Part shown: positions 40,591-48,183 of the stretch, piece after piece
Layout of the letters: each line of letters starts with the position of its first letter
How positions within the stretch are numbered: position 1 is the stretch's first letter
Notes under the pieces: generated by a model
The model's input: only the letters and a program-made list of their open reading frames with translations
Database searches by the model: none
Told to the model about the DNA's origin: nothing
Program-made: the position numbers and the translations under genes
Source: Arthrobacter sp. M4
Lineage (GTDB): Bacteria; Actinomycetota; Actinomycetes; Actinomycetales; Micrococcaceae
Reading direction: 5' to 3'
DNA length: 64,000 nucleotides
Assembly: GCF_020251205.1 (NCBI RefSeq)
Contig: NZ_JAIWYX010000010.1
Coordinates: 62,001 to 126,000 of the forward strand

Positions 40591-41307
40591 CTACTTTGAG
40601 GTGACGGTCTGCGGGACAGCTGCGTCGGCGAACTCGGCCATCGAGTTGAAGGTCCAATCGGGCTTCACCTCGGCAGCGGGGTCTGGCGTGGCGCCCCAAC
40701 CCGGACGGTTGTGGCGGCGGTTGATCCAAACGCCCTTGATGCCCGCCTTCCTGCCTGGCACGTGGTCGTGGAACAGGCTCTGTGCGACGTGCAGGACCTT
40801 CAGGCCTTCGCTGTTGACGTACGCCTTCAGGGCGTCGAAGTTCCTTTCCGATGGCTTGTAGCTGCCCACTTCCTCTGCGGTGATGATGCGGTCGAATTCG
40901 ACGCCGAGCCGGGCGTTGCTGCCTGCGAAGCTCTTGTTGTCGATGTTGGACAGAATGATCAGCTTGAAGCGGGTCTTCAGCTTCTGCAGGGCTTCGGTGG
41001 AGTCTGGGAAGGCTGGCCAGTCGGGGACCGAGTTGCCCAGCGTCTCAGCGTCGGCGTCGGATACGGGGATGTCGAGCTTGGCTCCTGTTGCGCGGAAGGC
41101 TTCTGCCAGGACCTGGGGGTAGAGGGCTGTGGGGTTCTCGCGCTCGATACGGGCTTCTTCGTCCGCGTAGGCGAGCAGCAGGTCCTCATCTGTCAGTTCC
41201 GGCCGGGCGGCGCGTCCCCACGGCCCCAGGACGGCGGCGATGCCTGCTTCCCAGTCGATGAGGGTGCCGTAGCAGTCGAAGCTAAGGGCATCGAATTCTT
41301 CGAACAT
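40591..41307 (-). CDS. HAD superfamily hydrolase of the haloacid-dehalogenase type II-like group
   Basis: A 238-residue HAD protein. The nucleophile is Asp11 in SFDCYGTLIDWE, followed by LIILSNIDNKSF (motif II Ser), VGSYKPSERNF (Lys) and HVAQSLFHDHVPGRKAG. Characterised L-2-haloacid dehalogenases have an Arg/Gln-rich W-R-x-K-Q-x-E-Y helix and an S-S-N-x-x-D motif. Neither is seen here, so true dehalogenase activity is doubtful. The ATG at 41305-41307 follows AAAGGAAAAC. It precedes the D-2-hydroxyacid dehydrogenase and follows a GntR gene on the same strand, suggesting a small pathway for 2-hydroxy or 2-halo acids. The alternative is a phosphatase. Confidence 0.8.
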   Translation of the reverse strand: MFEEFDALSFDCYGTLIDWEAGIAAVLGPWGRAARPELTDEDLLLAYADEEARIERENPTALYPQVLAEAFRATGAKLDIPVSDADAETLGNSVPDWPAFPDSTEALQKLKTRFKLIILSNIDNKSFAGSNARLGVEFDRIITAEEVGSYKPSERNFDALKAYVNSEGLKVLHVAQSLFHDHVPGRKAGIKGVWINRRHNRPGWGATPDPAAEVKPDWTFNSMAEFADAAVPQTVTSK

Positions 41308-41565
41308 GTGTTTTCCTTTGGTGTGTTGGTGCGGTGCTGCCAACCGCCGGCTTTCCTGATCCAGCGGACCACCCACTCCTCGGTGTCGCTGTTAAGGAGG
41401 GATTTTGCGCGGACGGAATCAGTGACGTGGCCGGAGTGGGGCTGAAAACAATTGAATTGAGCTCCGGCCTGGTCAAGGAAACGGGAAGCGTTGGCGGAGG
41501 GCAATGTCGTTGAACCGGTCTGTAGGTCGTCAAGCATCGAACCGGGGCTTCCGAAGCGCCGCTGG

Positions 41566-42273
41566 TTACGCGCTTTGTCCAAGGTCGGAGCGCTGTGACG
41601 TGGTGGAATGCTGTCCCTGGGGGAGAAGCCGTGCCAAGGCATCGTCCTTGTGGGAGTCCAAGAGCTTTGTGACCAATTCGCTGCTGCCATCCCGAATGGC
41701 TTCTGCGATGGCTTGATGTTCTGCCACACGGACCGATTCATCGGCATAACGGCCCTCGAGCCGATTCAGGCACATTCTGGTCTCTGTCAACAGCGTCGCG
41801 TGCATTCTTGCGAGGCGTGGGCTGGAGGCAAATGCCACAAGGCATTCGTGAAATGCGATATCGGCTTCTGTCATGGCTTCGGAGTCATTGGCTTTCCGCG
41901 CTTCCTCCATGGCATCAACACGTTGAGTAAGCTCACGGCCAGCACGCTCATGCTCGCCAATGACCAGGATTCCTGCAGCGGCCTTTTCTACCGCCGTCCG
42001 GGCCTCATAGATATCCCGGATATCTGCCTCGCTGAACTCCGCCACAAAAACGCCGCGGTTCCTGACGCTGACCAGAAGGCCTTCCTGGGTCAGCCTCTGA
42101 ATGGCCTCCCGGACGGGACCTCGGCTCACGCCCAACTCCCCGGCGATGTCCATTTCCACCAGCTGTGCTCCCGCTGCCAGCGAACCCTGGCCGATGAGCC
42201 GTCGAAGCTGCGCGGCGATCAGCGATGGAGTGGATTCCTGGGTAATTGGCTGCAGCCCTTCGCGGAGGTTCAT
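41566..42273 (-). CDS. GntR family (FCD/FadR-type) transcriptional regulator 3
   Basis: A 235-residue regulator with a GntR winged helix (GELGVSRGPVREAIQRLTQE) and an FCD domain (EADIAFHECLVAFASSPRLA, EHQAIAEAIRDGSSE). It is not closely similar to the two sarcosine-island GntR proteins. The ATG at 42271-42273 is preferred; a TTG at 42294 is possible, and neither has a strong Shine-Dalgarno. Two ATTGT-N2-ACAAT dyads lie upstream (42306-42317 and 42359-42370), fitting autoregulation. It probably controls the HAD/oxidase genes on the same strand. Confidence 0.88.
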   Translation of the reverse strand: MNLREGLQPITQESTPSLIAAQLRRLIGQGSLAAGAQLVEMDIAGELGVSRGPVREAIQRLTQEGLLVSVRNRGVFVAEFSEADIRDIYEARTAVEKAAAGILVIGEHERAGRELTQRVDAMEEARKANDSEAMTEADIAFHECLVAFASSPRLARMHATLLTETRMCLNRLEGRYADESVRVAEHQAIAEAIRDGSSELVTKLLDSHKDDALARLLPQGQHSTTSQRSDLGQSA

Positions 42274-42305
42274 GGCATCACTATGACCTTTCAAGCTGCC
42301 GAATC

Positions 42306-42370
42306 ATTGTCAACAATCGTACTGCCTATTGCCTTCTAGGGCCAGATTGAATAATCCTATTGTAGACAAT
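42306..42370. promoter_or_regulatory. Two ATTGT-N2-ACAAT operators between gntR 3 and ureA
   Basis: ATTGTCAACAAT at 42306-42317 and ATTGTAGACAAT at 42359-42370 are identical in both half-sites and 53 nt apart (centre to centre). This is the usual FadR/FCD-type geometry. They lie 33-97 nt upstream of the gntR start and 210-275 nt upstream of ureA. Confidence 0.6.
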
Positions 42371-42581
42371 CCTTGAAGCTGCGTCACAATCCTTATACCT
42401 GAGCCGCCTGTAACTGGTCTATTTCACACCGTCGGGGCGGCCAGCGGTGCTGGCGCTTCGGGACTGAAAGAACCGGCCATTTTGTGCACATAGCGCTGTC
42501 CGGGTAACAGGGCTGAAATGTGGTGGGCCTACGCTGGACACATTGGTCGGCGTGCCGAGCCGGAAACACCGAGGAGAGCCC

Positions 42582-42884
42582 ATGCATCTGTTGCCCCGTG
42601 AGCAGGAAAAACTCATGATTGTGGTCGCTGCCGACCTCGCTCGTAGGCGACAGGCCCGGGGGCTCAAGCTCAACTATCCGGAGGCTGTGGCAGTCATCAG
42701 CTACGAGCTCGTCGAGGGCGCCCGGGACGGCAAAACCGTGGCCGAGCTAATGAGCTACGGCACCACACTATTAACTCGCGATGACGTGATGGAGGGCGTG
42801 CCTGAGATGATCCACGACGTGCAGATCGAAGCCACGTTCCCTGATGGCACCAAACTCGTCACCGTCCACCACCCGATCCGCTAG
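42582..42884 (+). CDS. ureA: Urease gamma subunit
   Basis: A 100-residue structural subunit of urease, which hydrolyses urea to ammonia and carbamate. MHLLPREQEKLMIVVAADLA, LKLNYPEAVAVISYELVEGARDG and VPEMIHDVQIEATFPDGTKLVTVHHPI are canonical and full length. The ATG at 42582 follows GAGGAGAGCCC; the frame upstream to 42543 is not needed. First gene of ureABCEFGD. Confidence 0.97.
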   Translation: MHLLPREQEKLMIVVAADLARRRQARGLKLNYPEAVAVISYELVEGARDGKTVAELMSYGTTLLTRDDVMEGVPEMIHDVQIEATFPDGTKLVTVHHPIR

Positions 42885-42893
42885 GAGGCCCTG

Positions 42894-43271
42894 ATGATCC
42901 CCGGGGAATACCGACTTCGGCTGGAGTCGATCAGCATCAACAGCGGGCGTGAGGCGATCGAAGTCGACGTCATCAATCGCGGCGACCGCCCCGTGCAGGT
43001 GGGTTCGCACTTCCACTTCGCCGAGGCCAACCAGGCCCTTGAATTCGACCGACAGGCCGCTTACGGCCGCCGCCTGGACATTCCCGCCGGAACAGCGGCC
43101 CGCTTCGAACCCGGCGACAGCAAGACTGTCCGGCTGGTGGAGATGGCTGGCAATCGGCAAGTCTTTGGCCTTTCCAACGCCGTCAACGGCCCGCTAAAGG
43201 CAGGTCCCAGCGGCGGTACCAATGGAAACAACGACGGCGGCGCTGCCGCAGCGGAAGGGAGCGACGCGTGA
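42894..43271 (+). CDS. ureB: Urease beta subunit
   Basis: A 125-residue structural subunit. MIPGEYRLRLESISINSGREAIEVDVINRGDRPVQVGSHFHFAEAN covers the conserved core (the usual GDRP-QVGSH-HF motif), with LDIPAGTAARFEPGDSKTVRLVEMAG also typical. The last 25 residues (SGGTNGNNDGGAAAAEGSDA) are a low-complexity tail longer than usual. TAGGAGG precedes the ATG at 42894. Its TGA overlaps the ureC GTG. Confidence 0.96.
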   Translation: MIPGEYRLRLESISINSGREAIEVDVINRGDRPVQVGSHFHFAEANQALEFDRQAAYGRRLDIPAGTAARFEPGDSKTVRLVEMAGNRQVFGLSNAVNGPLKAGPSGGTNGNNDGGAAAAEGSDA

Positions 43272-45061
43272 GTTTCGAAATGTCGCGCAAGCAGTACGCG
43301 GACCTATACGGTCCGACCACGGGCGACGCCATCCGCCTCGCGGACACCGAGTTGTTCCTGGAGATCGAGAAGGACCTGACCGTCTACGGCGAGGAAGTCG
43401 TCTTCGGCGGCGGCAAGGTGATCCGTGATGGCATGGGTCAAAACGGACAGGTCACACGTGACGGAGTTGATTCCGGGGGCGGTGTTGGTTCCGGCGGCAT
43501 CGGTTCCGGCGGCGGGGTGCCGGACACCGTGATAACCAATGTGGTGATCGTCGATTACACGGGGATCTACAAGGCGGACGTAGCGCTCAGGGACGGCCAC
43601 ATCTTCAAGATCGGCAAGGCCGGGAACCCACAGATCAGTGACGGCGTGGACATTGTCATTGGTTCTTCCACGGAGATCATCGCGGGTGAGCGGAAGATTC
43701 TCACCGCTGGTGGCATAGACACGCACATCCACTTCATTTCCCCGGAACAGGTTCCCGCGGCGCTGTGCAACGGCGTCACAACCATGGTTGGCGGCGGCAC
43801 AGGACCGGCCGAGGGCACCAAGGCCACCACTGTCACTCCAGGGCCATGGCACATTGCCCGCATGCTCCAGGCCGCCGAGGGACTGCCCATCAACATCGGC
43901 CTCCTCGGGAAAGGTCACGCCTCCGCCGTCGAACCACTTGCCGAACAGATCCGCGCCGGTGCCGTTGGACTCAAAGTGCACGAGGATTGGGGCTCCACAA
44001 CCTCGTCCATCGACACATCACTCAAGGTCGCAGATGAGTACGACGTCCAGGTGGCAATCCACACGGACACCCTCAACGAATGCGGCTTCGTGGAAGACAC
44101 CATCCGGGCGATCGACGGCCGTGTCATCCACACCTTCCACACCGAGGGCGCGGGTGGCGGCCACGCACCGGACATCATCAAGATTGCGGGGCTCCCCAAC
44201 GTCCTCCCTGCCTCCACCAACCCCACACTCCCGTATACGCGAAACACCATCGAAGAGCACCTGGACATGCTGATGGTGTGCCACCACCTCAACCCGGACA
44301 TCCCTGAGGACGTGGCATTCGCCGACTCACGCATCCGTGCCGAAACCATCGCTGCCGAGGATGTCTTGCACGATCTCGGCATCTTCTCCATCACCTCCTC
44401 CGACTCGCAGGCGATGGGCCGAGTTGGGGAAGTGGTAACCCGCACGTGGCAGGTGGCCGACAAGATGAAGAAGCAGCGCGGGATATTGCGTGATGCCTCC
44501 GGAGAGGCCCACGGTGCTCCCAACGGCGACGGATCGGACAGCGACAACTTCCGCATCAAGCGGTACATCGCGAAATACACCATCAACGCGGCGATCGCCC
44601 AAGGAATGGCGGACATCATCGGGTCGGTTGAAGTCGGCAAATTTGCCGACTTGGTGTTGTGGGATCCGGCGTTCTTTGGGGTGAAACCGGAGCTCGTCAT
44701 CAAGGGTGGACAGATCGCCTACGCGCTGATGGGCGACTCCAACGCGTCCATCCCCACGCCGCAGCCCCGCACTATGCGTCCCATGTTCGGTGCCTACGGC
44801 AAGTCCGTGCAGAAGTCGTCCATCACTTTCCTGTCCAAGGCCGCCATCGACGCTGGCGTGCCGGAGCAGCTCGGTTTGGAGAAGCTCATCAGGCCCGTTT
44901 CGGGAATCCGGAACCTCAGCAAAGGGGACCTCAAATTCAACGGCGAAACGCCGGACATCGCCGTCGATCCGGAAACCTATAAGGTGACAGTCGACGGCGA
45001 AGAAGTCACCTGTGAGCCGTCCGACGAGCTGCCCATGGCGCAGCGGTACTTCCTGTTCTAG
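43268..45061 (+). CDS. ureC: Urease alpha (catalytic) subunit with a glycine-rich insertion
   Basis: A 597-residue nickel amidohydrolase, about 25-30 residues longer than usual. The nickel ligands lie in DTHIHFISPEQ, with carbamylated Lys in GLKVHEDWGST and His in HTDTLNECGFVEDT and HTFHTEGAGGGHAPD. The mobile flap is MLMVCHHLNPDIPEDVAFA. Residues about 61-83 (DNA about 43448-43516) are an extra Gly/Ser/Val stretch between the KVIRDGMGQ and VPDTVITN segments, made of short GSGG repeats; other UreC proteins have a few residues there. GTG start at 43268, Shine-Dalgarno GAAGGGAG, overlapping ureB by 4 nt. Confidence 0.97.
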   Translation: MSFEMSRKQYADLYGPTTGDAIRLADTELFLEIEKDLTVYGEEVVFGGGKVIRDGMGQNGQVTRDGVDSGGGVGSGGIGSGGGVPDTVITNVVIVDYTGIYKADVALRDGHIFKIGKAGNPQISDGVDIVIGSSTEIIAGERKILTAGGIDTHIHFISPEQVPAALCNGVTTMVGGGTGPAEGTKATTVTPGPWHIARMLQAAEGLPINIGLLGKGHASAVEPLAEQIRAGAVGLKVHEDWGSTTSSIDTSLKVADEYDVQVAIHTDTLNECGFVEDTIRAIDGRVIHTFHTEGAGGGHAPDIIKIAGLPNVLPASTNPTLPYTRNTIEEHLDMLMVCHHLNPDIPEDVAFADSRIRAETIAAEDVLHDLGIFSITSSDSQAMGRVGEVVTRTWQVADKMKKQRGILRDASGEAHGAPNGDGSDSDNFRIKRYIAKYTINAAIAQGMADIIGSVEVGKFADLVLWDPAFFGVKPELVIKGGQIAYALMGDSNASIPTPQPRTMRPMFGAYGKSVQKSSITFLSKAAIDAGVPEQLGLEKLIRPVSGIRNLSKGDLKFNGETPDIAVDPETYKVTVDGEEVTCEPSDELPMAQRYFLF

Positions 45062-45080
45062 GTAGCGGGAGGATTAGAAC

Positions 45081-45566
45081 ATGATCATCGAGAAGATCCT
45101 CGGCAACCTGCACGAACTGCCGCAGGCCGAGGCCGCCGCGCTGGCCCAGCTGCACAAAGAGAAAGTAGTCCTGTCCAGCGCGCAGTTGGTCAAGCGCATC
45201 CAGCGGGTCACCACGGACCACGGGCAGGAAATTGGCATTCGCCTCCCCTCCGGCTCTGGGGACCTACGCGATGGGGACATCCTGCACGTCACGGACTCCA
45301 ACATCGTGGTGATTTCCGTGCTGCCCACAGACGTGCTCGTGATCGCGCCGCGGAGCGTCTACGAAATGGGCGTCGTGGCGCACTCGCTTGGGAACAGGCA
45401 CCTGCAGGCACAGTTCTTCGACGCGGACTCCGACTATGCCGCCGAAGTGATGGTGTGCCAATACGACCACACCGTCGAGGATTACCTGAAGCACGTTGGC
45501 GTCCCGTTCAGCCGCCAAGAACGCATCATGCCGGTGCCGTTTCGCCATGCAGAACATACGCACTGA
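45081..45566 (+). CDS. ureE: Urease accessory protein UreE (nickel metallochaperone)
   Basis: A 161-residue nickel carrier that delivers Ni2+ to the UreDFG-apourease complex. Two domains: an N-terminal peptide-binding domain (RLPSGSGDLRDGDILHV) and a C-terminal metal-binding domain (GVVAHSLGNRHLQAQFF, with a His near residue 100). The C-terminus ends in a modest HAEHTH tail. GGAGG precedes the ATG at 45081. The 268 nt to ureF contain two 51-bp repeat elements. Confidence 0.95.
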   Translation: MIIEKILGNLHELPQAEAAALAQLHKEKVVLSSAQLVKRIQRVTTDHGQEIGIRLPSGSGDLRDGDILHVTDSNIVVISVLPTDVLVIAPRSVYEMGVVAHSLGNRHLQAQFFDADSDYAAEVMVCQYDHTVEDYLKHVGVPFSRQERIMPVPFRHAEHTH

Positions 45567-45601
45567 ACGGGCTCCGGGGGCTCCCGGGGTCGTGCCCGTT
45601 C

Positions 45602-45652
45602 CCAGCCACTTCCACCGCTCGCAGGCTCGGGTCGGGGACTTCGCGGCTGGGG
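45602..45652. repeat. 51-bp repeat element, copy 1, with 7-bp terminal inverted repeats
   Basis: Bounded by CCCAGCC (45602-45608) and GGCTGGG (45646-45652). The interior is identical to copy 2 except for one base (CCACCGC versus CCAACGC). It lies between ureE and ureF. It looks like a small mobile or REP-type element or an insertion-prone hairpin. Confidence 0.75.
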
Positions 45653-45682
45653 GCCGCTCGCTGGGAAGGGGGCTGTGCGTTC

Positions 45683-45733
45683 CCAGCCACTTCCAACGCT
45701 CGCAGGCTCGGGTCGGGGACTTCGCGGCTGGGG
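45683..45733. repeat. 51-bp repeat element, copy 2
   Basis: Bounded by CCCAGCC (45683-45689) and GGCTGGG (45727-45733), 81 bp after copy 1 in direct orientation. Copy 1 is also followed by GCTGGGAA (45661-45668), which can pair with TTCCCAGC of either copy. Confidence 0.75.
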
Positions 45734-45834
45734 CCTCCGCGGGCAACGTCACGCCGCGGCCTCAAAGTCCGGGACGCCGCCAGCTGTCCCGCCCTTTCGG
45801 TGCCCCATCTTCGAGGCAAAGGGAGGGGTTGTAG

Positions 45835-46503
45835 ATGAATGACTATCAACTGGCTCTCCAGCAGCTTTGTGACTCAGCCCTTCCGACTGGGGCGTTTGCT
45901 CATTCGTTCGGGTTTGAGACGTATATCGAGCGCAGGGTGGTGTTCGACGAGGAATCGTTCGGGCGGTGGTTGACTGTTTTTGTGGGACAGCAGCTCACCT
46001 ATTCGGATGCTTTGGCCGTTCGGTTCCTTTATGAGGGTGGTGATCTTGCTGAACTGGATGCTCACCTGAACGCTCAGTTGCTTCCCCGGGAGGTGCGGGA
46101 GGCCAGTGCCAAGATGGGCGGACGATTGCTGGAAATTGGCGTGGAGGTGTTTCCGTCTCCCGAACTGGATGCCTACATTTCCCTCGTGAGGGAGGGGCAG
46201 GCCGCGGGGCATCAGCCCTTGGCGTTTGCAGTCGTCGCACGCTCGCTGGGCGTCCCGTTCGAGGCAGCCCTGGCTGCCTACCTGTTTGCGAGCGTCACCT
46301 CGCTGACGCAAAACGCCGTCCGCGCCATCCCGCTCGGCCAAAACGCCGGACAGCGCATCCTGCGGAAAGCGCACGACGACGTCGCTGCCGCCATCGAATG
46401 CGTCCGGCACCTTGGCTGGGACGACTTTGGAGCTGTTAGCCCCGGACTCGAGATTTCGCAGATGCGGCACGAGCGGCAGCGCGCCCGCATGTTCATGAGC
46501 TAG
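45835..46503 (+). CDS. ureF: Urease accessory protein UreF
   Basis: A 222-residue helical protein that bridges UreD and the GTPase UreG. LALQQLCDSALPTGAFAHSFGFETYIE is the canonical N-terminus and SVTSLTQNAVRAIPLGQNAGQRIL the conserved core. The ATG is at 45835, after a GGGAGGGG stretch. It is followed by ureG after 16 nt. It is separated from ureE by the repeat elements, so its expression depends on read-through of those hairpins or on a local promoter. Confidence 0.95.
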   Translation: MNDYQLALQQLCDSALPTGAFAHSFGFETYIERRVVFDEESFGRWLTVFVGQQLTYSDALAVRFLYEGGDLAELDAHLNAQLLPREVREASAKMGGRLLEIGVEVFPSPELDAYISLVREGQAAGHQPLAFAVVARSLGVPFEAALAAYLFASVTSLTQNAVRAIPLGQNAGQRILRKAHDDVAAAIECVRHLGWDDFGAVSPGLEISQMRHERQRARMFMS

Positions 46504-46519
46504 AAGAGGAGAAAAGATC

Positions 46520-47137
46520 ATGCCTGAGCCCATTAAGATCGGCATCGGAGGGCCCGTTGGGGCGGGCAAGACGCAACTCGTCGAGCGCCTGACCCGGCAT
46601 ATGAGCGGCGAAATTTCAATGGCCGCCATCACCAACGACATTTACACCATCGAGGACGCCAAGATCCTCGCGGCCAATGGAGTCCTGCCCGAGGACCGCA
46701 TCATCGGCGTCGAAACCGGCGGATGCCCCCACACCGCCATCCGCGAAGACACATCCATGAACACCGCAGCCATCGAAGAACTCAAGCGCCGGCACCCGGA
46801 TCTGCAGGTTATCTTCGTCGAATCCGGCGGTGACAACCTTTCCGCCACGTTCAGCCCGGAACTTGTAGATTTCTCGATCTACATCATCGACGTCGCCCAG
46901 GGAGAGAAGATCCCGCGCAAGGCCGGACAAGGCATGATCAAATCAGACCTGTTCATCATCAACAAGACCGACCTCGCACCGTTCGTCGGCGCGGACCTTT
47001 CAGTCATGGAGCGGGATTCCAAAGAATTCCGCGGTGACAGGCCCTTCTGCTTCACGAACCTCAAGACTGACGAGGGGCTGGATAGGGTCATCCAATGGAT
47101 TCGGCACGATGTCCTGATGCTCGACCTGGCCTCATGA
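46520..47137 (+). CDS. ureG: Urease accessory GTPase UreG
   Basis: A 205-residue SIMIBI-class GTPase that powers nickel insertion. The P-loop is GGPVGAGKT (10-18), followed by TNDIYTIEDAKIL, GVETGGCPHTAIREDTSMN (nickel-binding CPH motif), FVESGGDNLSATFSPELVD and the NKTD guanine motif. AGAGGAG precedes the ATG at 46520. It is coupled to ureD by ATGA. Confidence 0.97.
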   Translation: MPEPIKIGIGGPVGAGKTQLVERLTRHMSGEISMAAITNDIYTIEDAKILAANGVLPEDRIIGVETGGCPHTAIREDTSMNTAAIEELKRRHPDLQVIFVESGGDNLSATFSPELVDFSIYIIDVAQGEKIPRKAGQGMIKSDLFIINKTDLAPFVGADLSVMERDSKEFRGDRPFCFTNLKTDEGLDRVIQWIRHDVLMLDLAS

Positions 47138-48183
47138 GCGGCACCGTCCGCGCCAGGCTGACAGTGTCCCCACCCCTGGTGAGCGCTTCTGGCTTGGAAA
47201 CTGAGCCGGGTGCAGGGGGCGGTGCCCGTCCCCTCCCAACCATCGCGAGCTCAAGTTGGGAAGGTCGCGCCCGTGGGCCCCTTGCGGGCAGCGCCACGCC
47301 TCGGCCCATGCCCGACTCTGCTGCTGCTAGTTGGGCATCTGATTGCTCACCCATGGGGGCGCTCGAACTGCGCGTTGGTGTGCGCGGCGGACGATCCGTT
47401 GCCACGCATCAGTACCATCAGGGTGCCTTAAGGGTGATACGACCGCACTATCTGGATGGGTCTGGCCAGGTTTGTTATGTCGTTGTAAATCCGGGTGGGG
47501 CTTATCTCGGTGGGGACGTCTATGTACTGGACATGGAGGTGCAGGCGGGGGCTTCGTTGCTCCTGACTACGCAGTCCGCCACTAAGGTTTATCGGACGCC
47601 TGGGTGTTTTGCTGAGCAACGAATGGAGATTCGGCTCGGGGAAGGCGCGCGGTTGGAGATGGTGCCAGACCAGCTCATCGCTTACCGGGACGCCAGCTAT
47701 CGGCAAAGGTCGCACGTTACTTTGCGACCGTCGTCGAGCCTTGTTTTGACCGAAATCATCACCCCCGGATGGTCTCCCGACGGCGCGGCTTTCAAGTACC
47801 AGGAGTTGCGGCTACGCAACGAAATCCACGTGGAGGACGAGTCAGGCGCGAAGCTGTTGGCAATGGATAACCTGCTCATCCGTCCGCCTGCAAGGGATGT
47901 GACAGGGCTTGGCTTTATGGAGGGCTACAGCCACGTGGGGTCGCTTATTGTCGTAGATCGCCGCGTAGACCAAGCCCTCGCGGACGAACTACACACGCTC
48001 ACAGATCCCCGCGAGGCCTACACCGGTGTTTCACTTACTGCAACGGTCAGCGGAACCACCGGGCTGGTTCTGCGTGCGCTATCCAACAGCACCGGGGAAC
48101 TACACCGGTTGCTCAGTGACTGCACTGCCTACCTCCGTAGGGAGTGGCACGGTCAGGGGCCGATTGAGTTAAGGAAGCATTGA
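47134..48183 (+). CDS. ureD: Urease accessory protein UreD with a low-complexity N-terminal insertion
   Basis: A 349-residue scaffold protein for the urease maturation complex. The conserved part starts near residue 76 (ALELRVGVRGGRSVATHQYHQGALRV) and continues through NPGGAYLGGDVYVLDMEVQAGA, LLLTTQSATKVYRTP and FKYQELRLRNEIHVED. Residues about 12-74, rich in Pro, Ala, Ser and Gly, are absent from ordinary UreD. The DNA there holds an inverted repeat TCCCAAC/GTTGGGA (47234-47240 and 47255-47261). The ATG at 47134 overlaps the ureG stop, although the conserved region could in principle start later; MGALELR, an ATG at about 47353, is an alternative start. Confidence 0.9.
   Translation: MSGTVRARLTVSPPLVSASGLETEPGAGGGARPLPTIASSSWEGRARGPLAGSATPRPMPDSAAASWASDCSPMGALELRVGVRGGRSVATHQYHQGALRVIRPHYLDGSGQVCYVVVNPGGAYLGGDVYVLDMEVQAGASLLLTTQSATKVYRTPGCFAEQRMEIRLGEGARLEMVPDQLIAYRDASYRQRSHVTLRPSSSLVLTEIITPGWSPDGAAFKYQELRLRNEIHVEDESGAKLLAMDNLLIRPPARDVTGLGFMEGYSHVGSLIVVDRRVDQALADELHTLTDPREAYTGVSLTATVSGTTGLVLRALSNSTGELHRLLSDCTAYLRREWHGQGPIELRKH

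Noticed and set aside
45567..45834. A coding frame between ureE and ureF
   Set aside because: Frames here run through the two 51-bp repeats in different phases and show no conserved protein features.
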